Source: an uncultured Lachnospiraceae bacterium (GTDB lineage: Bacteria > Bacillota > Clostridia > Lachnospirales > Lachnospiraceae). From it: a DNA stretch of 64,000 bases. Below are positions 1 through 9,888 of the stretch, piece by piece. The notes beneath the pieces were generated by a model. That model saw nothing but the letters and a program-made list of their open reading frames with translations, had not been told where the DNA came from and did not search any database. Position 1 is the stretch's first letter. Each line of letters opens with the position of its first letter. The stretch spans positions 1 to 64,000 of the forward strand of contig CALWPC010000032.1 of NCBI GenBank assembly GCA_944383325.1, given 5' to 3'. A program made the position numbers and the translations under genes.

Positions 1-77
1 AACCACCGGATTGCAAGAATAATGGATCTTGTATGGCTGTTATCAAATTGTTATCAAAAGACTTCTGTAAACGCCGC

Positions 78-100
78 AAACCCGCATAAATACTGGGTTT
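78..100. terminator. Weak hairpin downstream of guaA
   Basis: An AAACCC / GGGTTT inverted repeat with an 11-nt loop lies just past the guaA stop codon. The T-run follows on the plus strand, so it would work better for a transcript arriving from the left edge than for guaA. Bases 1-77 show no supportable gene. Confidence 0.3.
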
Positions 101-115
101 TTACGGTACTTCGTT

Positions 116-1660
116 TTATTCCCACTCAATCGTCGCCGGTGGTTTTCCCGTACAATCATACATCACCCGATTAATATGCTGCACCTCATTCACGATCCGG
201 CTAGTTACCCGCTCTAAGACATCCCATGGCAACTTTGCCGCCTCTGCAGTCATAAAATCTGTTGTTGTCACCGCCCGAAGCGCCACCGCGTAATCATACG
301 TTCGCTCATCGCCCATCACACCTACGGAGCGCATATTCGTAAGCGCAGCAAAATACTGTCCGATCTCCCTGTCCAACCCGGCTTTCGCAATCTCCTCCCG
401 ATAAATCGCATCCGCGTCCTGCAACATCTTAATCTTTTCCGCAGTCACTTCCCCGATAATCCGGATTGCCAGTCCCGGGCCCGGAAACGGCTGACGATAC
501 ACCAGGTGGGGCGGAAGACCAAGTTCCAATCCGGCCTTTCTGACCTCATCCTTAAACAGCAGACGAAGCGGCTCAATAATCTCCTTAAAATCCACATAAT
601 CCGGCAAACCGCCCACATTATGATGCGATTTGATCACTGCCGACTTTCCTAAACCGCTCTCGATCACATCTGGATAAATCGTCCCCTGAACCAAATAATC
701 CACCGCGCCAATTTTTTTCGCTTCCTCTTCAAACACGCGGATAAACTCCTCGCCGATAATTTTCCGTTTTTTCTCCGGTTCCGTTACACCGGACAATTTC
801 TCATAAAAGCGTTCCTGAACATTCGCGCGGACAAAATTCAAATGAAACATTCCTGACTTGGAAAAAACTTCCTCGACTTCGTCCCCCTCATTTTTCCGCA
901 ACAGGCCATGATCGACAAAAACACACGTGAGCTGATTTCCGACCGCTTTTGACAACAGTGCTGCAGCCACAGAACTGTCCACGCCGCCGGAGAGCGCCAA
1001 AAGCACTTTCCCGCTCCCCACCTTCTCACGGATAGCCTGAATGGACGTCTCAACAAACGAGTCCATCTTCCAATCTCCGGCACAACCGCACACCCGGAAC
1101 AGAAAATTATGCAGAATCTCTACCCCCTGCTCCGTGTGCACTACCTCAGGATGAAATTGAACCAAATATAACTTCTTTTCCGCATTTTCCGCAGCCGCAA
1201 CCGGACAGGACGGCGTATGCGCCGAAACCTTGAACCCATCTGCCAAATGTTCAATATAATCCGTATGGCTCATCCATGTAACCGAAGTGCTCCGATTCCC
1301 CTGGAACAAAAGAGAATCCGTATCAAAAGTCACTTCCATCTTTCCATATTCACGCACGGGCGCCTTTCCAATCTGACCACCCAGAACATCCGTCATCAAC
1401 TGCGCGCCATAACAAATACCTAAAATAGGCACGCCAAGTTCAAACAACTCCGCACAACATTTTGGAGCATGCTCATCATAGACACTCGAAGGTCCCCCTG
1501 TAAAAATAATTCCCTTTGGACAAAGCTCTTTAATCGTTTCCAGACTCAAATTATAGGGATGTACCTCGCAATACACATTACACTCACGTACTCTCCGGGC
1601 AATCAGCTGATTATACTGTCCGCCAAAATCCAGTACAAGTATCAGTTCCTTTTTTTCCAA
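116..1660 (-). CDS. guaA: GMP synthase (glutamine-hydrolysing)
   Basis: Converts XMP to GMP using ATP and glutamine in the cytosol, the last step of guanine nucleotide synthesis. The N-terminal class I glutamine amidotransferase domain shows the nucleophile motif GICYGAQ and the FHPEV His/Glu pair. The central ATP-pyrophosphatase P-loop LSGGVDSS follows, and the C-terminal dimerisation domain ends in the family-typical PPATIEWE. I chose the TTG at 1660: it sits 7 nt after AAAGGAGG and gives 514 residues, close to the Bacillus length. An upstream in-frame ATG at 1693 overlaps the predicted -10 box, so it cannot be the start; GTG at 1663 is an alternative. The gene has its own promoter and a leader of only about 25 nt, with no room for a purine riboswitch. 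Confidence 0.97.
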   Translation of the reverse strand: MEKKELILVLDFGGQYNQLIARRVRECNVYCEVHPYNLSLETIKELCPKGIIFTGGPSSVYDEHAPKCCAELFELGVPILGICYGAQLMTDVLGGQIGKAPVREYGKMEVTFDTDSLLFQGNRSTSVTWMSHTDYIEHLADGFKVSAHTPSCPVAAAENAEKKLYLVQFHPEVVHTEQGVEILHNFLFRVCGCAGDWKMDSFVETSIQAIREKVGSGKVLLALSGGVDSSVAAALLSKAVGNQLTCVFVDHGLLRKNEGDEVEEVFSKSGMFHLNFVRANVQERFYEKLSGVTEPEKKRKIIGEEFIRVFEEEAKKIGAVDYLVQGTIYPDVIESGLGKSAVIKSHHNVGGLPDYVDFKEIIEPLRLLFKDEVRKAGLELGLPPHLVYRQPFPGPGLAIRIIGEVTAEKIKMLQDADAIYREEIAKAGLDREIGQYFAALTNMRSVGVMGDERTYDYAVALRAVTTTDFMTAEAAKLPWDVLERVTSRIVNEVQHINRVMYDCTGKPPATIEWE

Positions 1661-1691
1661 CACAACTCCTCCTTTGTAATCCATCCCATTC

Positions 1692-1720
1692 ATTATAAAA
1701 TAAGAAAGAACAATTTACAA
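1692..1720 (-). promoter_or_regulatory. Sigma-A-type promoter of guaA
   Basis: On the minus strand TTGTAA, a 17-nt spacer and a perfect TATAAT precede guaA. The predicted transcript starts near 1685, leaving a very short leader before the TTG start. Confidence 0.65.
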
Positions 1721-1739
1721 CAACAAACCGGCTCACGGA

Positions 1740-2993
1740 TCATTTCCTGTTCGCTCTCTCAGGTTGCCGCGCTGCACGGTTAAATAAAATCAGACCAATC
1801 ACAAACATCACTGCGATCACCGCAACTCCTGCATTCGGAAGATTCGTCATCTGCGCGACCACCCCGACAAGCGTTGTTCCAGTAAACGAAGCGCCTTTTC
1901 CGCAAATGTCATAGATCCCAAAATATTCTCCCGCCTTATCAGCCGGAATAATCTTTGCAAAATACGAACGTGAAAGCGCCTGAATTGCTCCCTGAAACAT
2001 TCCCACCATGACGGCCAACAGCCAAAATTCCCACTGTTGATCCAACTGGATCGCAAACACTGCAATCACAATATAAGCAACCAGACACACTTTTAACAGT
2101 TTGGCTGTCTCATATTTTTTTGACAACCGCGAAAACAACAGCGCGCATGGAAAGGCAACGAGCTGCGTTACTAACAGGGCAAGCAACATTCCCTGCGTGT
2201 CCAGTCCCAACGCACTGCCATATGCCGTAGCCATATCAATGACCGTATACACGCCGTCAATAAAAAAGAAAAACGCAAGCAAAAATAAAAAGATGTGCTT
2301 TTGATTTTTCATATCCCGCAGCGTAGTGCCTAATCTCTGAAAACTGCTTCTCACAATACCGGACTGCCTTTCAACGCAGTACACTTGCTTATATACTCTA
2401 AGAAGCGGTATCGTCATGACCAACCACCAGATTGCATTCAGGCAAAAAGCAAGCGTCATGGCAGTCCTGATCGAAATTCCGATTTTTTCATAAAGCAGCA
2501 CGAGAACAATCGAACAAACAAACGGAATACAGCTTCCAATATACCCCCACGCATAGCCATGGGAAGAAACCATATCCATGCGCTCCTTTGTCGTCACATC
2601 CACAAGCATCGAATCATAAAAAATTAAACTCGTATTATATCCTACTCTGGCCAACACAAATACCGCCAAAAAGGCCATCCACATCGTTGGCAGCGAGAGT
2701 GCTGCACAGCCCAGAACACCCAGACACATACAGGCGCTAAACAACGGTTTCTTGAAATTTCTAATATCCGCCATTGCGCCAAGCACGGGACCGATCAGCA
2801 CCACGAGAATCGTAGCGACTGACGTTGCATATCCCCAGTAAGCCAGATAATCCACCTCGGATACACCGGCGCTCTCCGCTAGCGAATTAAAATAAATAGG
2901 AAATAAAGTGGACACCAACATTGTAAATGCTGAATTACCTACATCATATAACACCCACCGCTTTTCCAGTGTAGTTAACGATTTCTGCTCCAT
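1740..2993 (-). CDS. MFS transporter, UMF1 (Atg22-like) family
   Basis: A polytopic membrane protein of about 417 residues with some 12 hydrophobic segments. The N-terminal pattern (WVLYDVGNSAFTMLVSTLFP) is typical of the UMF1/Atg22-like branch of the major facilitator superfamily; substrates of bacterial members are not established. I placed the start at the ATG at 2993, which follows GGGGAG by 7 nt, rather than the ATG at 3008, whose Shine-Dalgarno is too close. It ends 19 nt before the guaA promoter and lies downstream of the mnmA and Spx-like genes on the same strand, probably read through from them. No transport role can be deduced from the neighbours. Confidence 0.85.
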   Translation of the reverse strand: MEQKSLTTLEKRWVLYDVGNSAFTMLVSTLFPIYFNSLAESAGVSEVDYLAYWGYATSVATILVVLIGPVLGAMADIRNFKKPLFSACMCLGVLGCAALSLPTMWMAFLAVFVLARVGYNTSLIFYDSMLVDVTTKERMDMVSSHGYAWGYIGSCIPFVCSIVLVLLYEKIGISIRTAMTLAFCLNAIWWLVMTIPLLRVYKQVYCVERQSGIVRSSFQRLGTTLRDMKNQKHIFLFLLAFFFFIDGVYTVIDMATAYGSALGLDTQGMLLALLVTQLVAFPCALLFSRLSKKYETAKLLKVCLVAYIVIAVFAIQLDQQWEFWLLAVMVGMFQGAIQALSRSYFAKIIPADKAGEYFGIYDICGKGASFTGTTLVGVVAQMTNLPNAGVAVIAVMFVIGLILFNRAARQPERANRK

Positions 2994-3024
2994 TTTCCCG
3001 CTCCCCATCGCCTTCTAATTGCGC

Positions 3025-3393
3025 TCACAGTGATGTTTCCGTGGTCAGCAGCTGACTTCTCCATTCCGCCTCCCGGAAGCCGACCAGGACCGTTTCTCCC
3101 GAAACGAGAATCGGCCTTTTCACGAGCATGCCATCTTCGGCCAACAGCTGATACTGTTCCTCTTCACTCATCAGCGGCAGCTTGTCTTTCAATTTTTTCT
3201 CTTTATACAACAAACCGCTCGTATTAAAAAACCTTTTCAGCGGAAGACCGCTCTTTTCTTTCCATGCCATCAATTCTTCCGCGGTAGGATTTTGTTCCTT
3301 AATATCGCGCTCCTCAAATTCATATCCTTGTTCCGCGAGCCATTGCTTTGCCTTTTTACACGTTGTACATTTTGGGTAACAAACAAATACCAT
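3025..3393 (-). CDS. Spx/ArsC/YffB-family thioredoxin-fold protein
   Basis: A 122-residue protein of the ArsC/Spx superfamily. The thioredoxin-like fold begins at once (MVFVCYPKCTTCKKA), giving a CxxC pair near residues 9-12, and the conserved KRPILV segment near residue 92 matches the family's arsenate/thiol site region. It could be a YffB-like reductase or a Spx-type RNA polymerase partner; the internal sequence (GLPLKRFFNTSG) favours the reductase-like subgroup often called arsenate reductase family protein. GAGGTGG lies 6 nt before the ATG. It sits 44 nt after mnmA, an arrangement compatible with thiol or sulfur metabolism. Confidence 0.8.
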   Translation of the reverse strand: MVFVCYPKCTTCKKAKQWLAEQGYEFEERDIKEQNPTAEELMAWKEKSGLPLKRFFNTSGLLYKEKKLKDKLPLMSEEEQYQLLAEDGMLVKRPILVSGETVLVGFREAEWRSQLLTTETSL

Positions 3394-3437
3394 GTTCTTC
3401 CACCTCTCATTCCTTTCATCTTCACACGAAACGCCAA

Positions 3438-4514
3438 TCAGAGAATAACCCCGCCTCCCAATACATACTCGCCGTCATACAACACGACAGCCTGTCCGGG
3501 AGTGATTGCGCGCACTGGTTCCTCAAACCGGCATTCCATGCGGTCATTGCCCACCATACGAACCCGGCAGGGGGCTCCTGCATGACTGTACCGTATTTTA
3601 GCCACACAGGAAATCTCCTCCGCCGGCTGTTCTATCGCCATCCAGTTCAGACATACGGCCTGCAGCGTATCTCCCCACACATCCGCATCTTCGCCAATGA
3701 CCACTTCATTGCGTTCCGGCACAATCGCCGTTACAAATACCGGATGTCCAACCGCCAGGCCAAGGCCTTTTCTCTGTCCGACCGTATAATGAATAATGCC
3801 CTGATGCCGCCCCAGTACGCGGCCATCTTGCGATACAAAATTTCCGGGAGGATATTGCTTTTTCGTTTTTTGAGAAATAAAGCCCGCATAATCCCGATCC
3901 GGCACAAAGCAAATCTCCTGACTGTCGGGCTTGTCCGCTACCTGAAGGCCAAGCTGGCGCGCAATCGTCCGAATTTCCTCTTTCGTATATTCTCCAACCG
4001 GCATTTTGGTACGTGAAAGCTGTTCCTGCGTCAAATTATACAGCGCGTAAGTCTGATCTTTCTGCGCAGTTGCCGATGTCCGTATACAAAAACGTCCGTT
4101 TGCAAGCTTGTCTATGCGCGCATAATGTCCAGTCGCAATAGCGTCCGCCCCGATCGCCACACTGCGCGAAAGCAAAGACTCCCACTTGATAAAACGATTA
4201 CACGCAATACAGGGATTCGGCGTTCTTCCCCGCTCATATTCATCTACAAAATAATCAATGACATATTTTTCAAATTCACTGCGAAAATTCATGACATAAT
4301 GCGGAATATGGAGTTGTGACGCCACATTGCGCGCATCCTCAACGGCAGAAAGACCACAACATCCGCCGTGGTCACTGATACTGCACTGATCCTCTGCCTG
4401 CCAGATCTGCATTGTCACACCGATAACATCATACCCCTGCTCTTTCAATAAGTACGCAGCCACCGATGAGTCCACACCACCCGACATTCCAACTACAACC
4501 GTCTGTTTTCCCAT
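3438..4514 (-). CDS. mnmA: tRNA-specific 2-thiouridylase MnmA
   Basis: Installs the 2-thio group on U34 of tRNAs for Lys, Glu and Gln, taking sulfur from a cysteine desulfurase. The N-terminal PP-loop [12 protein letters not shown] binds ATP. The catalytic cysteines are visible in NPCIACN near residue 102 and in the SQEICF segment near residue 199. The C-terminal beta-barrel holds TVGQRKGLG. Length, 358 residues, is normal. It is separated by 49 nt from the aldolase gene upstream, which in turn follows a cysteine desulfurase gene, the likely sulfur donor. Confidence 0.96.
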   Translation of the reverse strand: MGKQTVVVGMSGGVDSSVAAYLLKEQGYDVIGVTMQIWQAEDQCSISDHGGCCGLSAVEDARNVASQLHIPHYVMNFRSEFEKYVIDYFVDEYERGRTPNPCIACNRFIKWESLLSRSVAIGADAIATGHYARIDKLANGRFCIRTSATAQKDQTYALYNLTQEQLSRTKMPVGEYTKEEIRTIARQLGLQVADKPDSQEICFVPDRDYAGFISQKTKKQYPPGNFVSQDGRVLGRHQGIIHYTVGQRKGLGLAVGHPVFVTAIVPERNEVVIGEDADVWGDTLQAVCLNWMAIEQPAEEISCVAKIRYSHAGAPCRVRMVGNDRMECRFEEPVRAITPGQAVVLYDGEYVLGGGVIL

Positions 4515-4563
4515 ATAATTCCCGTCCGACTCCCCTTAACAGCGCATGATGTGATACACCATA

Positions 4564-5535
4564 TCAGTTGATAAGCTCTTTATAAAACTCTGCGTAATCT
4601 GTTCTTTGATCCTTTGTAAACTGGATCGCTGCTCTTGGGTGCTGATTGAGCAATCCGCTCATTAAATATTGCAGATCATACCCCCATACAACTCCTTCTT
4701 TACGCAGCGGCATAACATAGCGCTCCACAAATTGAATTGCGGGATAAATCTGATACTTTGGATTTTTTAAAAAGCCAAGCAATAATTCCATCGCGCAGTT
4801 TCCGGCGCCGCGCCCCAAGGTCCCGTATGTGGCGTCTAGCCAATCCACGCCGTCTCCGACCGCTTCAATCGTATTGGCAAACGCAAGCTGCTGATTGTTA
4901 TGCGCATGAATGCCAAGCTTCTTTCCGTATTTAACTGCCACATTCATAAAGCAGTCGACAATTCTGGCAATCTGTTCGGGATATAACGCCCCATAACTGT
5001 CTACAATATAAACTGCCTGAATTGGCGTCTGTGCCAACATTTCAAGCGCTGCTTCCACATCCCGTTCCTGTGCATTGGAAATGGCCATAATATTGCATGT
5101 CGTTTCATACCCTCTGGCCGCCACATACTCAATCATTTCCACCGCAGCCGGAATCGTATTCAGATAAGTAGCAATTCTCACCAAATCTACTGGGCTGTCG
5201 CTTTTATTGCCAATATCGCGGACATAATCGCACCGTCCGACATCCGCCATAACCGAAATTTTCAAATCGGTATTATTGTCTCCGACAATGGAACGAATAT
5301 CCTCATCGTTACAGAATTTCCATTTCCCAAACGACTGCTCGTCGAACAGTTCCCTGGACGCTTTGTAACCAAATTCCATATAATCGACGCCGGCGCGGAG
5401 ATTGGTCAAATACAACTCTCTGACAAACTCATCGGTAAAATGAAAATCGTTGACCAGACCTCCATCTCGCAAAGTGGCGTCCACCACTCTGATGTCCGAA
5501 CGGCTTTCCATTAATTTTGTAATTTCTTTCAACAA
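4564..5535 (-). CDS. DRE-TIM metallolyase-family aldolase (HMGL-like)
   Basis: A 323-residue TIM-barrel protein related to 4-hydroxy-2-oxovalerate aldolase and isopropylmalate synthase. The N-terminal VVDATLRDGGLVN motif carries the general-base Arg and a metal-binding Asp; the two metal-binding histidines are in GIHAHNNQ near residue 207. The first codon is TTG (5535, or 5532) behind GAGGAA. The substrate cannot be read from the sequence. It lies between cysteine desulfurase and mnmA but has its own strong promoter in the 127-nt gap in front of it, so it is probably transcribed separately from the desulfurase and together with mnmA. Confidence 0.82.
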   Translation of the reverse strand: MLKEITKLMESRSDIRVVDATLRDGGLVNDFHFTDEFVRELYLTNLRAGVDYMEFGYKASRELFDEQSFGKWKFCNDEDIRSIVGDNNTDLKISVMADVGRCDYVRDIGNKSDSPVDLVRIATYLNTIPAAVEMIEYVAARGYETTCNIMAISNAQERDVEAALEMLAQTPIQAVYIVDSYGALYPEQIARIVDCFMNVAVKYGKKLGIHAHNNQQLAFANTIEAVGDGVDWLDATYGTLGRGAGNCAMELLLGFLKNPKYQIYPAIQFVERYVMPLRKEGVVWGYDLQYLMSGLLNQHPRAAIQFTKDQRTDYAEFYKELIN

Positions 5536-5613
5536 TATTTCCTCTTTTCTTTAGACGTCGCTGCCTCCGAATGGCATCTTACGCTTTATCACTTTAAATC
5601 AAAATACAATTTG

Positions 5614-5642
5614 AGTATAATGGACACATTCTATTTTGTCAA
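5614..5642 (-). promoter_or_regulatory. Strong sigma-A-type promoter before the aldolase-mnmA unit
   Basis: TTGACA, a 17-nt spacer and TATACT on the minus strand, about 80 nt before the aldolase start codon. The match is close to consensus and splits the cysteine desulfurase from the genes that follow. Confidence 0.75.
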
Positions 5643-5662
5643 TCCTGACACAACGCGGTATT

Positions 5663-6880
5663 TTACATGCATTTCGGCTGTTCTCCCGTAAACTCCAAAT
5701 ACCACGAAGACGTTGATCTAAGCTGCTCTACATGACGCTTAATCGCTTCTACCGTCACATCAATTTCGTCCTTCGTCGTATGGGCGCCGAGCGTCAGGCG
5801 CAGCGCTCCGTTGGCCAGATCCCTTGGCAGCCCCATAGCGGTGAGAACATGGGACGGCTCGCTCGAACCCGTTGTACACGCGCTGCCGGCAGACGCACAA
5901 ATGCCATCCATATCAAGAAGCACAAGCAAGTGTTCGCCTTCTACAAACTGAAAGCAAAAATTTGCATTTCCGGGCAGACGATTTTTTGCATAGCCGTTCA
6001 AACGTACATACGGAATCTCCGTCAAGATCCGCCGTATCAAATAATCTCTGAGCGCACGCTCTCTCTGCATGCGTTCTTCCATATTCTCCTGGCAAATGGC
6101 AACCGCCTTCGCAAATCCCACAATACCAGGGACATTCTCCGTTCCCGCACGCATTTGCCTCTCCTGCGCGCCGCCGTGCATAAACGGCGGCATTCCATAC
6201 TGCTCATCGATATATAAAAATCCAACGCCCTTTGGTCCGTAACACTTATGACTGCTCGCGCTGAGCAGAGAAATCTTCTGTTCTTTTACATCAATCGGTA
6301 TCTGACAAAACGCCTGCACTGCATCCGTATGAAACGGAATGCCGTGCTCGGCAGCGATCGCTCCGATTTCCCTGATCGGCTGAATCGTTCCCACCTCGTT
6401 GTTTGCATACATAATGGAGATGCATGCGGTATCCGGGCGTATCGCCTCTTTCAGCCTGCGGACACTGACCACTCCCTGTTCATCAACCGGCAGATACGTC
6501 ACCTCATACCCCTGCTGTTCCATCCACTCGCAAGCGTGCAAAATCGCATGGTGTTCGATTTTGGTAGTAATCAGATGTTTCTTCTCCGAAGCATTTGGCT
6601 TGGCCTCTCCATCCTGTTTCTGCATGAATACAGACATTTTAACCGCCCAATTATCGCTTTCTGTTCCTCCTGCTGTAAAATAAATTTCATGACTTTTTGC
6701 ACCGATCGCTCCGGCAATCACATCCCGCGCCTCCTCGACAGCCTGCCTGGAGTCCTGGGCCAGAGCATAACTGCTCGAAGGATTTCCATACAGTTTCCTG
6801 CAATACGGGATCATTGCCTCCAATGCCTGCGCGGCAACGGGCGTGGTAGCTGCATGATCTAAGTAAATTTGCTGACTCAT
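5663..6880 (-). CDS. Cysteine desulfurase (NifS/IscS family)
   Basis: PLP-dependent enzyme that removes sulfur from cysteine as an enzyme-bound persulfide for Fe-S clusters and thiolated tRNA. It starts with YLDHAATTP, carries the PLP-binding region HTDAVQAFCQIP and the Schiff-base lysine in SASSHKCYGPKGVG near residue 212, and has the catalytic loop cysteine in GSACTTGSSEPSHVL near residue 341. The length of 405 residues is normal. AAAGGCGG stands 8 nt before the ATG. With mnmA downstream it forms the usual tRNA-thiolation pair. The divergent spoVB-like gene starts about 135 bp away. Confidence 0.95.
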   Translation of the reverse strand: MSQQIYLDHAATTPVAAQALEAMIPYCRKLYGNPSSSYALAQDSRQAVEEARDVIAGAIGAKSHEIYFTAGGTESDNWAVKMSVFMQKQDGEAKPNASEKKHLITTKIEHHAILHACEWMEQQGYEVTYLPVDEQGVVSVRRLKEAIRPDTACISIMYANNEVGTIQPIREIGAIAAEHGIPFHTDAVQAFCQIPIDVKEQKISLLSASSHKCYGPKGVGFLYIDEQYGMPPFMHGGAQERQMRAGTENVPGIVGFAKAVAICQENMEERMQRERALRDYLIRRILTEIPYVRLNGYAKNRLPGNANFCFQFVEGEHLLVLLDMDGICASAGSACTTGSSEPSHVLTAMGLPRDLANGALRLTLGAHTTKDEIDVTVEAIKRHVEQLRSTSSWYLEFTGEQPKCM

Positions 6881-6956
6881 TGCTGTATCCGCCTTTCTGT
6901 AAACCGTTCAACACGCGCAGCCGCTCTGAACTGTCCGCCAATACTGAGAACGATAC

Positions 6957-6990
6957 GCATTTTACCGCATTGGCAGGCATATAGTAGAAT
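6957..6990 (+). promoter_or_regulatory. Candidate promoter of the spoVB-like gene
   Basis: Two overlapping readings are possible. CATTTT, 14 nt, CATATAGT resembles a sporulation sigma-E promoter, which would fit a spoVB homologue. TTTACC (6961-6966), 18 nt, TAGAAT (6985-6990) would be a weak sigma-A promoter. Neither can be preferred from sequence alone. Confidence 0.35.
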
Positions 6991-7014
6991 AAATCGACAA
7001 ATCAGGTGTCTCAC

Positions 7015-8526
7015 ATGAATGCAAAATCCATGATCAAAGGCACGCTCATACTGACGATCACCGGACTGATCACACGTATTATGGGCTTCTATTACAGAAT
7101 ATTCCTTTCCAATAAAATTGGTGCAGAAAACCTGGGCCTTTACCAGATGATCTTTCCTCTTTTAATGCTTGCGCACTCCCTGACTTCCGCAGGAATCCAA
7201 CTGGTCATCTCCCGACTGGTCGCCGTGGACGCCGCGCACACGAGCCGCAAAAAACATGCGCTGCTTGTCGGGACTACGTTATCATTTATTTTATCAATAT
7301 TTGTATTTCTTGTCCTTTACACACAAGCGGATTTCCTCGCCATCAACATCCTTTCGGAGGAACGCTGTGCGCCGCTGCTGCGCATCATGGCGTTTTCCGT
7401 TCCGCTATCCTCGATCCACACTTGTATTATTGGATATTATTACGGTCAGCAAAAAACGCTTCTGCCCGCATTTTCCAATTTTACCGAACAATTTGTCCGC
7501 ATTTTTGCCGTATGGCTTCTATGCAACGCCGCCGTTATCGAGGGCAGGGAAATCACCGTCTCCGTCGCGGTTTACGGACTTGTTCTCGGAGAAGCAGGCT
7601 CCACATTGCTTTGTCTGACTGCACTGTCCTTTGAACAAAAAGGCAAATTTCGACACTATTCCCTCTCCGGCACAAGGCGGCTGACAAAAATCATTCTCCG
7701 CCAGGGCATTCCCCTCACCGCCAACCGGGTGCTGTTAAATCTGCTGCAAAGCGCCGAAGCCATATTAATTCCGTCACGGCTCCAAATATATGGCCTAAGT
7801 TCTTCCGAAAGTCTGGCCATTTACGGTGTGCTGACCGGAATGGCGATGCCTTTTGTTCTTTTTCCATCCACGCTGACAAACGCCGCTTCCACGCTGCTTC
7901 TGCCCGGGGCCGCAGAAGCGCAGGCAGAGCAAAACTTAAATTCTCTAAAGTCCACCATTGAACAAACGCTGCGATTCTGCCTCTTGCTCGGCATTTTTTG
8001 CAGTATGATTTTTTGTCTGTTCGGCCATGCGCTCGGTAATATTATTTTTCAGAGTCCGCTCTGCGGTCAACTGCTCGTCATTCTCGGATGGCTCTGTCCC
8101 TTTTTATACATTACATCGACGTTCAGCAGCATTTTGCACGGCCTTGGAAAAATTTCACAGACGTTTTGTGTCAGTGTTGTTTCACTCAGCCTGCGAATTG
8201 TATTTGTGCTCATATTTATTCCCATTTTCTCCATAAAGGGATATTTGTGGGGCATCCTGCTCTGCCAGATTCTCTCGACCTTTGCATACAGCGTCCTGCT
8301 GTACCGCCTTGTTCCATTTCGATTTGACGCCGTCGAATGGATTGCCAAACCACTTGGCCTGTGCATCATCAGCCTGTTTATTGGCCGGGGACTGTTTCAG
8401 CTGCTCCCTGACATCAATTTGCTGTCGCTGATCTTCTGCATTGGCTGTACCACACTCAGCTATTGCCTTCTTCTCATTGTCACCGGACTGCTGCCAAAAC
8501 CGCCGAAACACGCGCATCAGTCATAA
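7015..8526 (+). CDS. SpoVB/MurJ-like polysaccharide flippase
   Basis: A 503-residue membrane protein of the MOP/polysaccharide transport superfamily with about 14 hydrophobic segments. The N-terminus (GTLILTITGLITRIMGFYYR) and the motif GAENLGLYQMIFPLL match stage V sporulation protein B, thought to move lipid-linked precursors for spore cortex. A MurJ-like role in vegetative cells cannot be excluded. ATG at 7015 follows AGGTG by 7 nt; the in-frame GTG at 7006 lacks a proper ribosome site. It is the only plus-strand gene in the left part, divergent from the cysteine desulfurase and convergent with trpD. Confidence 0.88.
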   Translation: MNAKSMIKGTLILTITGLITRIMGFYYRIFLSNKIGAENLGLYQMIFPLLMLAHSLTSAGIQLVISRLVAVDAAHTSRKKHALLVGTTLSFILSIFVFLVLYTQADFLAINILSEERCAPLLRIMAFSVPLSSIHTCIIGYYYGQQKTLLPAFSNFTEQFVRIFAVWLLCNAAVIEGREITVSVAVYGLVLGEAGSTLLCLTALSFEQKGKFRHYSLSGTRRLTKIILRQGIPLTANRVLLNLLQSAEAILIPSRLQIYGLSSSESLAIYGVLTGMAMPFVLFPSTLTNAASTLLLPGAAEAQAEQNLNSLKSTIEQTLRFCLLLGIFCSMIFCLFGHALGNIIFQSPLCGQLLVILGWLCPFLYITSTFSSILHGLGKISQTFCVSVVSLSLRIVFVLIFIPIFSIKGYLWGILLCQILSTFAYSVLLYRLVPFRFDAVEWIAKPLGLCIISLFIGRGLFQLLPDINLLSLIFCIGCTTLSYCLLLIVTGLLPKPPKHAHQS

Positions 8527-8544
8527 CTTTGGCGACATGTTTCC

Positions 8545-8632
8545 TCTTTTTGCGCCGTCGCGACGCCTTATTGCGACGTGCGCATCCTGAACGGAATGTA
8601 TATTATAGCGAAGTTCGAAAATTTTTCCTAGT
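8545..8632 (-). repeat. Dispersed intergenic repeat, copy A
   Basis: Lies between spoVB-like and trpD, directly behind the trpD terminator. It shares the core GTGCGCATCCTG-ACG (plus strand) and neighbouring sequence with copies near 61531-61610 and, more degenerate, 19222-19303. It also contains a small CGTCGC/GCGACG hairpin. Confidence 0.5.
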
Positions 8633-8638
8633 GAAAAA

Positions 8639-8667
8639 GCTGCCGACTTCACTCTGAAATCGACAGC
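8639..8667 (-). terminator. Rho-independent terminator of trpD
   Basis: On the minus strand a GCTGtCGA...TCGgCAGC stem-loop is followed by a run of five T. It lies 23 nt past the trpD stop. Confidence 0.75.
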
Positions 8668-8689
8668 CCTGTCATGCTTGCACCTATAT

Positions 8690-9700
8690 TCACGGACGGT
8701 TGCTAGCCGCAATAAAACGCTCTAACTGCTCTAACGCAGCGCCTGTACGCAGCGCTTGTCTTGCCCGCTCGATCCCTTCTTCCAGGCTGACGCCTGCGGC
8801 AATATGAATCGCTGCCCCCGCATTGATCAGCACGGCGTCTGTTTTCGGCCCCTGTGCGCCCGATAAAATGTCCCGTACAATCTGGGCGTTTTCAGCCGGC
8901 GAACCGCCTTCCAACTCCTCCTTCTGACACCGCTTAAAACCAAATTGTTCCGGTGAAATAGTGTAAGACTCAAACACCCCGCCCCGAACTTCGCACACAG
9001 CGGTGGAGGCGCTCATCGAAATCTCGTCAATACAGTCTTCTCCGTACACGACCATCGCCTTGCGCACGCCGAGATTTGACAGCACGCGCGCAAGCGGCTC
9101 TACTAATTCTTTTGCATACACTCCAAGCAGCTGCATACTGGCTCCCGCCGGATTTGCAAGCGGTCCCAGAATGTTAAACATCGTGCGGATGCCCATCTCC
9201 TTTCGCACATTGCCGACAAACCGCATTGCCGTATGGTATTTCTGCGCGAACAAAAAACATATATTCATTTCCTTCAAAAGCTGTGCGCTCGCCGCAGGCG
9301 CCAGGTCAATTTTCACCCCCAACGCTTCCAGGCAGTCCGCCGTCCCGCATTTGCTCGACGCCGCGCGGTTCCCATGCTTTGCCACCGGAACGCCGGTGGA
9401 TGACACGACCAGGGACGCCACTGTCGAGATATTAAATGTATTGGCGCCATCCCCGCCGGTACCTACAATCTCCAGTACGTCCATATCATTTAAAAATTTC
9501 TCACAATGCTCTCGCATTACACGGGCAGACGAGGTAATCTCATCGATCGTCTCGCCCTTCATTGCAAGCGCCGTCAAAAACGACGCCTTTTGGGCGTCGC
9601 TCGCCTCGCCGCACATAATCTCGTTCATGACGATTTTCATCGTCTCCTGATCCAAATTCTCCCCCTGAACCACTTTGGCAATTGCTTCCTTGATCATCGC
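8690..9700 (-). CDS. trpD: Anthranilate phosphoribosyltransferase
   Basis: Transfers phosphoribose from PRPP to anthranilate, the second step of tryptophan synthesis. The PRPP site [14 protein letters not shown] is near residues 78-91 and the anthranilate-binding [15 protein letters not shown] follows. The chosen ATG at 9700 sits 10 nt behind AGGAGG and gives 336 residues, a normal length; a second ATG two codons upstream is too close to the Shine-Dalgarno. The gene is an orphan: no other trp gene lies nearby. It has its own promoter and terminator. Confidence 0.93.
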   Translation of the reverse strand, partial: AMIKEAIAKVVQGENLDQETMKIVMNEIMCGEASDAQKASFLTALAMKGETIDEITSSARVMREHCEKFLNDMDVLEIVGTGGDGANTFNISTVASLVVSSTGVPVAKHGNRAASSKCGTADCLEALGVKIDLAPAASAQLLKEMNICFLFAQKYHTAMRFVGNVRKEMGIRTMFNILGPLANPAGASMQLLGVYAKELVEPLARVLSNLGVRKAMVVYGEDCIDEISMSASTAVCEVRGGVFESYTISPEQFGFKRCQKEELEGGSPAENAQIVRDILSGAQGPKTDAVLINAGAAIHIAAGVSLEEGIERARQALRTGAALEQLERFIAASNRP

Positions 9701-9749
9701 ATCCATTCCTCCTGTGCTGTCTTTGTAATCGTCAACAAAATCTGTTACC

Positions 9750-9778
9750 ACTATAACTCGTTTTTTGCCATCAGGCAA
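9750..9778 (-). promoter_or_regulatory. Promoter of trpD
   Basis: TTGCCT, a 17-nt spacer and TATAGT on the minus strand, about 50 nt before the trpD start. No leader peptide or T-box fits in the short leader. Confidence 0.55.
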
Positions 9779-9888
9779 GAACATTATGACGGAAAACTAT
9801 GCTACCTGGCCCGGCGCGCAGGCGAATACTTTCCTGCAACAGCACGATACCTGCCACTGCTCATTAAATCTATAACATGTTCATCATA

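Noticed and set aside
1661..1740. Purine riboswitch before guaA
   Set aside because: The predicted promoter leaves a leader of only about 25 nt.
3348..4016. Plus-strand 222-codon frame across mnmA and the Spx-like gene
   Set aside because: Antisense of two well-supported genes.
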